From the NCBI RefSeq assembly GCF_017872555.1, contig NZ_JAEDOX010000010.1:1-64000 (forward strand): a stretch of 64,000 nucleotides of DNA. Reading direction: 5' to 3'. Source of the stretch: Ruegeria sp. HKCCSA071 (GTDB lineage: Bacteria > Pseudomonadota > Alphaproteobacteria > Rhodobacterales > Rhodobacteraceae). Below are positions 17,816 to 25,632 of the stretch, in pieces (position 1 is the stretch's first letter; every line of letters begins with the position of its first letter). The notes beneath the pieces were generated by a model. The model made no database searches. It had not been told where the DNA came from and was given only the letters and a program-made list of their open reading frames with translations. The position numbers were made by a program, and so were the translations under genes.

Positions 17816-17944
17816 TAAATGTTCGCAACTTGCAAGACACTCTCCTGCGACCCTGTGTCCTGATCGAGGATGTATCCGTCGAAATACCTGTCTGTCAGGC
17901 GTGATCTGTCTGTTGCTGCCAACAGGTATCAGCACCCTGGCACG

Positions 17945-19282
17945 CTAGCTTCCTGCTGCGGAAATCAGTTCCTTGGCCAGCGGCAAGGATGAATAACCCA
18001 GCCGGGATGGCGTCAATCCCAATCGCACGATCACCATATCATGAGAGGGGAAAATACCGATGGACTGCCCATCATGCCCCTGCAACCAAACCGCATCTTC
18101 AAAAGGTGGAAAACCTCCGGGTGCTTCCAGCCAAAGGTGACCCTTGGCGTATTTGCCATCCGAAGCATCAACCGGTTCGAACATCCAGTCCACATAACCT
18201 TCTGGTAATATCCGAGAGCCCTTCCAAACCCCTTTTTGCAGCAATAGCTGCCCGTACCGGGCCCAGTCACGCGCCGTCGCATACATATAACTGGATCCGA
18301 TGAAAGTATCGCTGACATCCGTCTCGACAACCGCCGATGTCATGCCAATCGGTGCAAATAGCGCGTTTTGTGGATAGCTCAGTCCACCGTCGCCCAACTT
18401 GTTTTGCCAAACCCGAGACAGCGTCGTGGACGTGCCCGAGGAATAGTTGAAGTTCATTCCAATACTGGATTCAGCAACGCGCCCGGCAGCAAATTCGGCC
18501 ATATCGTCACGAAGATACAGCATGCGTGTTACGTCTGAAACGTCCCCGTATTCTTCATCCCATTGCAGCCCGCTTGTCATCGCCAACATGTCAGCCACGG
18601 TAATACCCCGCCTTGCGTCGCCGGCCCAATCGGGAAAGCTGTCGACAAGCGTATCTGACAAGCTCATTTGACCCGCTTCAATCAAGGTGCCGATCAACCC
18701 GGCCGTAACTGTCTTGGTCATGGACCAGCCCAGTAACGGGGTATCCGCATCAAACCCATCGGCATATCGTTCAGCAATGATGCGCCCTTTTCGAACCACC
18801 ACAACTGCGCGAAATCCTTCACCCACCAAACTGTCATTCAACATGACATTCTGAAGCTTCGAGTCTTGGGACAAGGCAACGTCATTCCCGTTTGGCCATA
18901 GACCGTCTGGCAGCGGATCAGGCGCGGAAAGTGTCTGATTGCTCAGATCAGCCTCATGAACATTTGTGCAGCCCAGCCCCTGACGAAACTGCGATGTCGC
19001 AGGCGCAAAGAACTGAAAGATCCGCGCCGTCACAGTCTGCGCGTCACGATCCACCTTAATTGAGATTTGCCCCAGCAACGGATGACCAGGTGCCTGCACG
19101 TCCACGGCCAGAACTTCGCCCGGAGCCCGTCCGGCAATGAAAACGTTCGAACACACGATCTTGGCAGAGTAATTGGTTCCCACCTTCAAAAGATCCGGGG
19201 GCGCGAACCAAAGGTAGCCAATCAGAGCCACCCCGCCCAGAACCACCGCACCGCCGGTCATTTTTAATACTTTGCTGAACAT
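17945..19282 (-). CDS. Membrane-anchored serine hydrolase, beta-lactamase class C/esterase fold
   Basis: About 445 residues. A single N-terminal membrane segment (MTGGAVVLGGVALIGYLWF) anchors it in the envelope. The catalytic Ser-x-x-Lys is in GWSMTKTVTA (about residue 190), the second motif is NYSSG in place of Tyr-x-Asn, and GHDG near the C-terminus stands for the Lys-Thr-Gly box. These features fit the esterase/peptidase branch more than true resistance enzymes. ATG at 19282 is preferred; a TTG three codons upstream is possible. It has no close operon partners. Confidence 0.85.
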   Translation of the reverse strand: MFSKVLKMTGGAVVLGGVALIGYLWFAPPDLLKVGTNYSAKIVCSNVFIAGRAPGEVLAVDVQAPGHPLLGQISIKVDRDAQTVTARIFQFFAPATSQFRQGLGCTNVHEADLSNQTLSAPDPLPDGLWPNGNDVALSQDSKLQNVMLNDSLVGEGFRAVVVVRKGRIIAERYADGFDADTPLLGWSMTKTVTAGLIGTLIEAGQMSLSDTLVDSFPDWAGDARRGITVADMLAMTSGLQWDEEYGDVSDVTRMLYLRDDMAEFAAGRVAESSIGMNFNYSSGTSTTLSRVWQNKLGDGGLSYPQNALFAPIGMTSAVVETDVSDTFIGSSYMYATARDWARYGQLLLQKGVWKGSRILPEGYVDWMFEPVDASDGKYAKGHLWLEAPGGFPPFEDAVWLQGHDGQSIGIFPSHDMVIVRLGLTPSRLGYSSLPLAKELISAAGS

Positions 19283-19860
19283 CCGCCGCAACCATTTCTG
19301 CCGCTACCTCGCGCGGCAAAGGTTAGAAGCAACCGAGTCGGCATTACCACAGTTTCGTTACGTCGATTGATGGGTCAGAGCTTGTGGACAAATGCGTGGC
19401 CAGTGCCTTCCAAGTTGCACATCGCTCAATCAGCAAACAGCGCAAATCGACCGCAGCCCTCAGCTCGCGGAGCATTGATCTTTATACCATGTAGGAGTGC
19501 TCAAAACGCCGCATCCCCACCATTTGTTTTACTCAAAAAACTGAAGATTTTTGCTCACAATTTCACGCGCCATTTGCGCATAAGCCTGCACGATTTCCCA
19601 AAAACTTACGTAATTTGAGAGACGTGATCAATTAGTGGTAGTCACCAAATATCTCTTAAAAAAATTTGAACCCCTCATTCAAGAGGGTATTCGGATTGGA
19701 AAAAGTCAATCCCAATCAGAGGGAAAACAGCCCATTATCAGACTCGTGTTGGGTCCCGCTCGAAGAAAGGACATTGCCGAATACGCGAAGTGAGCGCATC
19801 CAAACCAGCGCGCTCACTCAATATGGTATTGCCTGTCACCACGACTTAAAAAGCGATGTG
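19283..19860. other. Intergenic region with one copy of a dispersed repeat
   Basis: About 580 bases without a convincing gene. 19486-19616 is a diverged copy of a repeat found twice more at 21.85-22.12 kb. A stem-loop, GTGAGCGC (19790-19797) with GCGCTCAC (19810-19817), lies 43 bases past the nemA stop but lacks a U tail. The rest is AT-rich and featureless. Confidence 0.5.
19486..19616. repeat. Dispersed intergenic repeat, copy A
   Basis: Starts ACCATGTAGG, then a segment ending CCCCACCATT, and later TTGCGCATAAGCCTGCACGA. Compared by eye, the first 40 bases match copy C at roughly four of five positions. No coding potential is conserved among copies. Confidence 0.6.
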
Positions 19861-20967
19861 TTACTCGGCTGCAACCGCTTCCTCTGCCAGCGACGGATAA
19901 TCGGTGTACCCTTTTTCATTGCCACCGTAGAGGGTAGTTGGATCCAGCTCATTCAACGCGGTGTCTTTCTCTAGCCGGCTGACAAGATCCGGGTTGGAAA
20001 TGAACGGCCGACCAAAGGCCACCAGATCGACGGCTCCGGATTCAACCGCTTCGATTGCCATTTCCCGATCGTAAGAGTTGTTGCCCATTTTCGCACCGTC
20101 AAACAATTCATAGAGCGCCTTCAGATCGCAACCTTCCGGAATATCGCGCGGGCCGCCGGTCTGTCCTTCTACGAGATGGAGATAGGCCAACCCATAGGTA
20201 TTCAGCAATTTAATCGCATGTGCGAATGTCGCCTGCGGGTCGCTGTCGGAAATGTTATTGGCTTCCGAGAATGGGCTGAGGCGAACACCCACACGGTCGG
20301 CACCCCACACGTCGACAACCACATCCGTGACCTCTTGCAGGAACCGTGCCCTGTTCTCGATAGGACCGCCGTATTCGTCTTCACGCTTGTTGGACTCATC
20401 GCGCAGGAACTGATCGATAAGGTATCCGTTGGCTGCATGGATCTCGACACCGTCGAAACCCGCTTTCTTGGCGTTTTCCGCGGCTCTCCGGTAGTCCGCA
20501 ACAATGCCAGCAATTTCTTCGATGGCCAGAGCCCGCGGTTCAGATGTTTCAACAAACTGTTCACCATCAAACGTCTTGGCCTTAGCGCCAATTGCAGATG
20601 GCGCAACAGGGGCGCCACCACCCTGCTGCAAACTGTAATGCGAAATCCGGCCCACATGCCAAAGCTGGATCACAATCTTGCCGCCCTCAGCATGGACGGC
20701 CTCAGTCACTTTTTTCCAGCCATCGATCTGCGCTTGAGAATAAATGCCGGGCGTCCAGGCATAGCCCTTGCCTTGGGGCGAGATTTGCGAAGCTTCCGTG
20801 ATGATCAGGCCAGCGCCCGCCCGCTGCGCATAGTACTTGACCTGCAATTCATGGACGCTGTCGTCCTCGGCTCTTGCCCGGTTGCGGGTCAGTGGCGCCA
20901 TGACAACGCGGTTTTTCAGTTCGATTGCACCAGCTTTGATGCCGGAGAACAGTTTTTCATCAGCCAT
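19861..20967 (-). CDS. nemA: Old yellow enzyme / NemA-type alkene reductase
   Basis: FMN- and NAD(P)H-dependent reductase of activated alkenes such as enones and maleimides, in the cytoplasm. TIM-barrel family marks: NRVVMAPLTRNRA near residue 20, the HVGR motif (IQLWHVGRISH), the substrate-binding GFDGVEIHAANGYLIDQF (His-Ala-Ala-Asn) and VGVRLSPF, with GRPFISNPDL at the phosphate site. 368 residues, normal. Start MADEKLF at 20967 has AAGGAAG upstream. A TetR gene lies 120 bases upstream on the same strand with a palindromic operator between, as in nemR-nemA units. Electrophile induction is likely. Confidence 0.93.
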   Translation of the reverse strand: MADEKLFSGIKAGAIELKNRVVMAPLTRNRARAEDDSVHELQVKYYAQRAGAGLIITEASQISPQGKGYAWTPGIYSQAQIDGWKKVTEAVHAEGGKIVIQLWHVGRISHYSLQQGGGAPVAPSAIGAKAKTFDGEQFVETSEPRALAIEEIAGIVADYRRAAENAKKAGFDGVEIHAANGYLIDQFLRDESNKREDEYGGPIENRARFLQEVTDVVVDVWGADRVGVRLSPFSEANNISDSDPQATFAHAIKLLNTYGLAYLHLVEGQTGGPRDIPEGCDLKALYELFDGAKMGNNSYDREMAIEAVESGAVDLVAFGRPFISNPDLVSRLEKDTALNELDPTTLYGGNEKGYTDYPSLAEEAVAAE

Positions 20968-21004
20968 TGCTGCTTCCTTCTTTGGTTTGCTTCGCTCATA
21001 CATT

Positions 21005-21024
21005 TTTGGACTACTTGGTCCAAA
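21005..21024. promoter_or_regulatory. TetR-type operator 1, before nemA
   Basis: TTTGGAC-N6-GTCCAAA, a perfect seven-base inverted repeat 38 bases before the nemA start. The same pattern appears twice before the neighbouring TetR gene, so this is very probably the binding site of that regulator. Confidence 0.75.
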
Positions 21025-21087
21025 TTTGTAGTCGAGGTTCCTTGTTAAAGCTTTTGTTACGTCTCATGCTCTCATGGTTAGGGTGGC

Positions 21088-21684
21088 CTACGGTGATATC
21101 ACCAACCGAGCTTGTTTCAGGGTTTGCGATATCCGCTCGTCGGGAACGCCCGCCTTTCGTAAAGCCAGCGTGCCGATCGCAAGGGAGGCAAAGGCGCGAG
21201 CCTTGTCGAGGGCCTGTCCCGGATCCGAAGGCTCAAGCGCTCTCGCAATAATTTCGTCGATACTCTCCAAATGGCGTCGCCCGAGATCCGCCACTTCATC
21301 ATCATGCGGAGCAAGCTCCGTAAGGCAATTGATCAGCATGCACCCGTCACGACCGCCCTGCGGGTTCGCCAAAGCTTCCATTATTGCACCAACAGGGTCA
21401 TCTCCGCCTGCGGCCGCGACGTCACGCAGATTTTTCAAACCACGCCTTGAATAGTGGCTGAGGGCTTTGTGAAACAAAGCCTGCTTGTTGCCGAATGTTC
21501 CATAGAAGCTGGAGCGACTCAAACCCATGGCCTTTGTCAGATCATCCACGGATGCTGTCTCGTAGCCTTTGTGCCAAAATACGCACAAAGCGTTTTCCAA
21601 GGCCTCGGCTTCGTCAAAGGCACGGGGCCGACCTGGGCCTGCGGGTGTTTTGATGCCACCATCTGAAAGGGTATCTTTGCTCAT
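21088..21684 (-). CDS. TetR-family repressor, probable regulator of nemA
   Basis: 198 residues; helix-turn-helix at about 30-75 (TASVDDLTKAMGLSRSSFYGTFGNKQALF), followed by a ligand domain of the type with the C-terminal pattern GCMLINCLTELAP. The two cysteines in that segment (residues about 115 and 120) are candidates for electrophile sensing, as in NemR-like proteins (inference). It is upstream of nemA on the same strand. Three matching operators, one before nemA and two before this gene, imply control of both and of itself. Confidence 0.9.
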   Translation of the reverse strand: MSKDTLSDGGIKTPAGPGRPRAFDEAEALENALCVFWHKGYETASVDDLTKAMGLSRSSFYGTFGNKQALFHKALSHYSRRGLKNLRDVAAAGGDDPVGAIMEALANPQGGRDGCMLINCLTELAPHDDEVADLGRRHLESIDEIIARALEPSDPGQALDKARAFASLAIGTLALRKAGVPDERISQTLKQARLVISP

Positions 21685-21692
21685 GAGTAAGA

Positions 21693-21712
21693 TTTGGAAT
21701 GATCAGTCCAGA
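21693..21712. promoter_or_regulatory. TetR-type operator 2
   Basis: TTTGGAA-N6-GTCCAGA, nine bases before the TetR start; differs from operator 1 by two arm positions. Confidence 0.65.
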
Positions 21713-21737
21713 AATTCAAGGTGCCGGTGGGAAGTTT

Positions 21738-21757
21738 TTTGGAACAGTCAGTCCATA
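21738..21757. promoter_or_regulatory. TetR-type operator 3
   Basis: TTTGGAA-N6-GTCCATA, 45 bases upstream of operator 2 on the same helical scale (about four turns), so two dimers could bind one face. Confidence 0.6.
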
Positions 21758-21849
21758 TTGCGATCAGATACAGGAGTATAGGCCGGAAAGAATGAAAAAC
21801 CTCACGTTGGTTGACCCGATTTAACTGCCCGGTTTGATTGTTGGTTCAC

Positions 21850-21972
21850 ACCATGCAGGTGTGCTCCTAACACTGCATCTCCGGCATTGATTTCTCAAAA
21901 GATAATCTTGCAATTTCGTCCATGACCCCGCGCAGCGTTTGCCCATAGGTTTGCATGCCACATAGAACCCAT
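21850..21972. repeat. Dispersed intergenic repeat, copy B
   Basis: Starts ACCATGCAGG and ends GCCACATAGAACCCAT. It is directly followed by copy C, so the two form a diverged tandem pair of 125-145 bases each. Confidence 0.65.
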
Positions 21973-21976
21973 AACA

Positions 21977-22120
21977 ACCGTGTAGGTGCACTCATAACGC
22001 TGCATTCCCAACATTGATTTCATTAAAGAAAATCCTGGAAGCTTGCCCATAACTCTGCGCGGTATTTGCGCATAACTTTGCACGATTTGCCCATAAGTTT
22101 GCGTGCCACAGAGAATCCAT
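21977..22120. repeat. Dispersed intergenic repeat, copy C, with internal tandem units
   Basis: Starts ACCGTGTAGG and ends GCCACAGAGAATCCAT like copy B. Inside are three tandem units of 21-23 bases at 22043-22065, 22066-22086 and 22087-22107, each TTGCCCATAACTCTGC-like (TTGC[CG]CATAA[CG]TTTGC). Copy B has only one such unit, so length variation comes from unit number. Confidence 0.65.
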
Positions 22121-22166
22121 CGAACAAACCAGATCCTATGGCTTATCTGCAATTCTCATATGCAAC

Positions 22167-22703
22167 TTATTCCCAATCGCCAGCAGACGAGCGCCACGTC
22201 TTAGCGTCCGCATCCCAAACACTGGCGGTGACGCAAGGCGTTGGGTTCATTCCGTCGCAATTGGATCCATGAATATCCGCAACAACAACGCGTTGACGCC
22301 CAAAATCAACAACCGTCCAGCCCTGGTTGAGCAAGGATTGAACCTCCTCTTCTATCAAGAAGTGCGACATGCATCCGCCAGTTCCGCAGTAAAGAGATGC
22401 GGCGCTCGAACACACAAAACCAGACTCATTCAAAACCCAGTCTCGTTGTAGATCTCCGTCGAGATCGACCCTTTCAACCGCGCCCCAGGCTATGTCAAAC
22501 TGACCGTCGTTGAACTCCGCGCAGGCTCGTGCCGCCAAATCAACCCTCGCCTGCAAACCGGACGGAAGTTGCGATACATCAGCCGCGACAGCTGGTGAGG
22601 TCCAAACAAGGCCCGAAGCAAGCACAATCCCGGCGACGAAACATTTTATCTTACACGCTATTTGGGAAGCTGGTTGGAAGGTGGCTTCAATTGCACTGAT
22701 CAT
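22167..22703 (-). CDS. Secreted protein of unknown function with DLDGD loop
   Basis: 178 residues with an N-terminal export signal (hydrophobic CFVAGIVLASGLVW ending AVAA). Mature part has six cysteines, paired in ACAEF, FVCSS, LYCGTGGCM, SNCDG and PCVTA, suggesting disulfides in the periplasm. A VDLDGDLQRDWVL stretch resembles a calcium-binding loop. The family is not recognised. Its start lies inside the 3' end of the upstream gene (17-base overlap), so the two are co-translated. The first ATG gives an unusually long n-region before the signal. Confidence 0.65.
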   Translation of the reverse strand: MISAIEATFQPASQIACKIKCFVAGIVLASGLVWTSPAVAADVSQLPSGLQARVDLAARACAEFNDGQFDIAWGAVERVDLDGDLQRDWVLNESGFVCSSAASLYCGTGGCMSHFLIEEEVQSLLNQGWTVVDFGRQRVVVADIHGSNCDGMNPTPCVTASVWDADAKTWRSSAGDWE

Positions 22704-23457
22704 ACCTGTAATCCCCGTATTCCAGCCAGTTTGCCGATCCTTCGCTAAAAATCAGAAACTCGGACCTGTCTTCCCCAAGCAGGGCGACGACAAATCCGGC
22801 CGGCGGCACAGAGTTTCCGAAGTAACTGTAGGCCGTCATGGCTCTGATCGACTCGCCGTTGACCGTTACTCGCGCGTCCCACTCCCCCTCTGGATTGTTC
22901 AAAATTACGGGTTCGATCACGCGCTCTACCGCCCCGCCACCGCAATAGACAATGCCTTCGGGCGCTTCGTAGGAGGCCCCCTGGCTAGCACCTGAATCGC
23001 AGGCGGAACGAAGCGACCGAATTGCAGCACTGGAACCTTTCAAGTCAAAGATTCCGTAGCTGACATCTTGATCAATCATCGACAGATTAACCGATGCATT
23101 GGCCGCAAGCTGGTCCAGTACAAAACTATAGTCTTGCTGACTATTGAAACTGACCTCGACAGGATAATTGTCGACGATCTGAAAAGCCGCGTTTTCTGCG
23201 CCAACCTGAAATGCCCCAACTTCGGTGGTGCCGTTCTTCAAAAAACGAATGGAAAGCCCTTGCTTCTGCAAAATGTCCTGGCTGTCCTCATATCCAGCCG
23301 GAGCAAAGCGGATACGGTCACACTGAAGTTCAAGGGTCATGTTTCCGGTCTGAATAAATGCATTGGGATTAGGCCCGGAGTTGAACGACCACTCCGCCGA
23401 TGCTGTGGTCGCCATTGCGATCATCAACGCTCCAATGGAAATCGTTTTGAACCTCAT
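22687..23457 (-). CDS. Secreted protein of unknown function (invasion-protein-B-like pattern)
   Basis: 256 residues; signal peptide MRFKTISIGALMIAMATTASA. The first 150 residues, with WSFNSG after cleavage, a central LELQCDRI and the closing FDLKGSSAAIRSLRSACD, resemble the pattern of IalB-like envelope proteins, a weak similarity. The last 80 residues (YCGGGAVERVIEP onward) form a second part that I cannot place. GGAGAG precedes the ATG at 23457. Transcribed with the next gene, which it overlaps by 17 bases. Confidence 0.65.
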   Translation of the reverse strand: MRFKTISIGALMIAMATTASAEWSFNSGPNPNAFIQTGNMTLELQCDRIRFAPAGYEDSQDILQKQGLSIRFLKNGTTEVGAFQVGAENAAFQIVDNYPVEVSFNSQQDYSFVLDQLAANASVNLSMIDQDVSYGIFDLKGSSAAIRSLRSACDSGASQGASYEAPEGIVYCGGGAVERVIEPVILNNPEGEWDARVTVNGESIRAMTAYSYFGNSVPPAGFVVALLGEDRSEFLIFSEGSANWLEYGDYRYDQCN

Positions 23458-23530
23458 TTTTTCTCTCCATGGTGTTACGTTTCGCGCAGTCATTCAGCAG
23501 AGATTCCGGCCCGTTACCTAGGCAACCAGA

Positions 23531-24046
23531 TCAGGAAACAGGTTCGCCATATTCGTTTTCGCCTTCTTGGGAAGGTCGCGTCAGCCACCAGATCATCAGG
23601 ATGGACAGAACCAATTGCAGAATTGAGACAACAACAATACCGGTCACGCCCAGGACTGCGGCGGGTCCTCGTAATGCATCGGGGTTTTCGGTCCCTTGTT
23701 CCAACACCGAGAAGAACGCCACCCCACCCAACATAACAAAAAGCGTTGCAATGCTGAGCGCCATCGGCAGCAGCAAATACCAGCCAGGTCGCCCTGTATC
23801 ATGCAGCCTTCGCCAACCGGCGGCCAGCATAGGTACGATAACTGCAAGTTGGAAAACAAAGGACAGAACCCGAGATCCTTGCCCTGTTTCGAGGTTGATC
23901 CCAAATATGATGGTATCCAGCACAGCTAAAGCAGCACTCACGAGAACCACAAACAAGAAGAACCACCAGTATTCTGAGCGTAAAGCCCGACCGGAGAACT
24001 GGAAGTATTTCGAGAAACACGTTTTAACGGCTTCAACAAACCCCAT
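23531..24046 (-). CDS. DUF805-family inner-membrane protein
   Basis: 171 residues. DUF805 marks are FSGRALRSEYWWFFLF at the N-terminus and WRRLHDTGRPGWYLLLP in the middle, with four membrane segments. Function unknown; members are often near envelope-stress or phage-like genes. ATG at 24046 is preferred over TTG two codons earlier because AAAGGA is seven bases upstream. It may lead a three-gene minus-strand unit with the two secreted proteins, 73 bases apart. Confidence 0.88.
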   Translation of the reverse strand: MGFVEAVKTCFSKYFQFSGRALRSEYWWFFLFVVLVSAALAVLDTIIFGINLETGQGSRVLSFVFQLAVIVPMLAAGWRRLHDTGRPGWYLLLPMALSIATLFVMLGGVAFFSVLEQGTENPDALRGPAAVLGVTGIVVVSILQLVLSILMIWWLTRPSQEGENEYGEPVS

Positions 24047-24052
24047 TTTCAA

Positions 24053-24360
24053 TCCTTTCTTAGTTTCTGTGCGACCTCAGAACGCCTCGCCGACCCAAAA
24101 GAATACACTCTCCCTTATGGATGTTCCCACTTACCTTTATGCTTGAAAGCAAAAGCCTATCGCACAAGAGCGTAATGAATTTTTCGCGCGAAAAAAATAT
24201 TGATTTATTAAAATTAAGATTCAAACATTCGAATTCGACACAACTTTATTTTACCTCCGTTGTGGTCGCTACTGCTCGCTGTGCCGAGCCCTTCCGACTG
24301 CTGGAGTGAGTGCTGGTGGTCGGAAGGCCTTTTACATTGATCAAGCGTATGGAGGACGCG
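24053..24360. other. AT-rich divergent promoter region with hairpin
   Basis: About 310 bases between divergent units. 24170-24250 is strongly AT-rich. CCTTCCGAC (24290-24298) pairs with GTCGGAAGG (24319-24327), followed by CCTTTTA. The hairpin could be a weak terminator or a leader attenuator ahead of the plus-strand genes. Confidence 0.5.
24290..24332 (+). terminator. Hairpin, possible terminator or leader structure
   Basis: Nine-base perfect stem with a 20-base loop and a short TTTT. The position 30 bases ahead of a GGAGG site suggests a 5' leader as much as a terminator. Confidence 0.4.
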
Positions 24361-24618
24361 ATGCTCAGACTTAGTGTACTCGCCCTCTTTCCAGAGTTTG
24401 CTCTAGCATTTGCTAGTGACGTCATTCGGCCTTCACACGTTATCGTCGGCCCCGATAGTCAACGAAATATCGTCCCGCCGACCAAGCCCCCCGCGGCAAG
24501 TTTTGGGAAAGGTCGTCACAGGAACGTTGTGTGTTCTGTCGGCGCCCAAACGCGAGAGCTTCAAACAAGCGCATCCAATTTCGTTAATTTCAACAGACTC
24601 AGAGGGAGAAGAAGATGA
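24361..24618 (+). CDS. Possible small secreted protein, doubtful
   Basis: 85 codons. For it: GGAGG five bases before the ATG, a signal-like start (LRLSVLALFPEFALAFA) and a stop that overlaps the next start as ATGA. Against it: the rest of the product is featureless and basic with no recognisable family, and the next gene has its own ribosome site. It could also be a decayed gene. Confidence 0.3.
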   Translation: MLRLSVLALFPEFALAFASDVIRPSHVIVGPDSQRNIVPPTKPPAASFGKGRHRNVVCSVGAQTRELQTSASNFVNFNRLRGRRR

Positions 24619-24914
24619 CCAACAAGATGGTGATGATTGCGGGCGCAACTTGTTTCACACTGCTTGCGGCCTGTGACGACACGGGTACATCCAGTGCGTC
24701 CGCCGAACTCACACCCGCTCAGCAGGCGTGTTTGCGAGATGTAGCCAGCACAACGAACAATTCACAAGTCGTGGTTCTCTCATCCGCATTTAGCGAGGCG
24801 GGAACACAGGTTACTGTAGGTGTTGGCGAGGATCGTGCTCCGTGGAATTGCATTGCCTACAGTGATGGCGCGACAGCTGGTATCGAGTTCCTGGGCGACG
24901 AAGGCGCATTGTGA
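24615..24914 (+). CDS. Small lipoprotein with a WxCIAYxDG module
   Basis: 99 residues. Lipoprotein signal ending LLAAC (Cys at 20). The mature part holds AFSEAGTQVTVGVG and PWNCIAYSDGA, which recur almost in register in the secreted protein at 25633-26247, so the two share a 60-residue module with two cysteines (QQACLRD and WNCIAY). Function unknown; an envelope location is likely. GAGGGAGAAGAAG precedes the ATG. Confidence 0.75.
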   Translation: MTNKMVMIAGATCFTLLAACDDTGTSSASAELTPAQQACLRDVASTTNNSQVVVLSSAFSEAGTQVTVGVGEDRAPWNCIAYSDGATAGIEFLGDEGAL

Positions 24915-24975
24915 GTAGTCTGATGCGTAGCCGATAACGGCTGCGCAGCACTGGCTTGATCTGCTGAGACTCGAC

Positions 24976-25239
24976 TTGGTTTGTAGAACCACCATCATCG
25001 TATTCGCGGTCATGTACCTGTTGGCGTTGGTTGCATTCTTGACGGGCACTTTTGGCTGGTTGGGACAGGAACGAGACCCTTTGTCCGGAGTGTTCCTGCT
25101 GCCGTTGGGACTACCTTGGATACTTGTGGCGGACTTATTTTCGGATTCCGTCAAGCCGTGGTTCGCGGCGATTGCTCCGGCGCTCAACCTGTTAGCGCTG
25201 GTCTTGATTTGCAGATGGGCACGCAGATTGCGCCAGTAG
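24976..25239 (+). CDS. Small membrane protein of unknown function
   Basis: Up to 87 residues with two to three membrane segments (IIVFAVMYLLALVAFL, VFLLPLGLPWILVAD, APALNLLALVLIC) and a basic C-terminal tail. The start is uncertain: TTG at 24976 gives the full first helix, ATG at 25012 shortens it. It lies between the lipoprotein and a glycine-zipper protein on the same strand. Confidence 0.5.
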   Translation: MVCRTTIIVFAVMYLLALVAFLTGTFGWLGQERDPLSGVFLLPLGLPWILVADLFSDSVKPWFAAIAPALNLLALVLICRWARRLRQ

Positions 25240-25277
25240 TGGTGGCTGAACTCTTTCTCACCAAAAGGGAGGAAAAC

Positions 25278-25577
25278 ATGGGAAAAGTAATCTTGGGAAT
25301 TGTGATCGGGCTCGTCCTCGGCGTGGTTGGGGCGATGACCTTGGGTGGCGGGGCCGCGGTGGGTGTCGGCGTTGCGACAGGCTTGTCCGCCGGTGTCTGC
25401 TCCACATTGAAAGGAGCACAAGCCGAGAGCCTGATCACCGCCGAGCAAGCGGATCAGATCCTTAACCGCGTAAATTCTGAAATGGCGTCACTGCAAGGAA
25501 TTGAAACGACGGACGAGATCGTCGGCAGCGCGCAGGCATGCGATGAATTTCTGTCAAAGTTACGAGAAGCCAAGTGA
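25278..25577 (+). CDS. Small membrane-inserted protein with glycine-rich hydrophobic stretch
   Basis: 99 residues. The first 45 form a Gly/Ala/Val-rich hydrophobic region (VILGIVIGLVLGVVGAM, then GGGAAVGVGVATGLSAGV) like a glycine-zipper, followed by a soluble helical tail with two cysteines (AGVCSTL and AQACDEF). GGGAGG sits six bases before the ATG at 25278, so the start is firm. Unknown family. Confidence 0.7.
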   Translation: MGKVILGIVIGLVLGVVGAMTLGGGAAVGVGVATGLSAGVCSTLKGAQAESLITAEQADQILNRVNSEMASLQGIETTDEIVGSAQACDEFLSKLREAK

Positions 25578-25632
25578 GGTTCCGATTTGCACGGAACAAA
25601 ACTCCAAGGATTAGCCAGCAAGGGACCATCTG

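Noticed and set aside
17945..19282. Antibiotic-resistance beta-lactamase
   Set aside because: The second motif is Tyr-Ser-Ser and the third His-Asp-Gly, typical of esterase or peptidase relatives, and the N-terminal domain and anchor differ from AmpC.
19666..19974. A 102-codon plus-strand frame between the serine hydrolase and nemA
   Set aside because: It runs into nemA antisense, has no ribosome site or family pattern.
21850..22120. CRISPR array
   Set aside because: The tandem units are 21-23 bases with no spacers, diverged, and there are no cas genes.
23068..24146. Plus-strand frames of 170-225 codons opposite the DUF805 and secreted-protein genes
   Set aside because: They are antisense to genes with signal peptides and ribosome sites, and their translations have no recognisable features.
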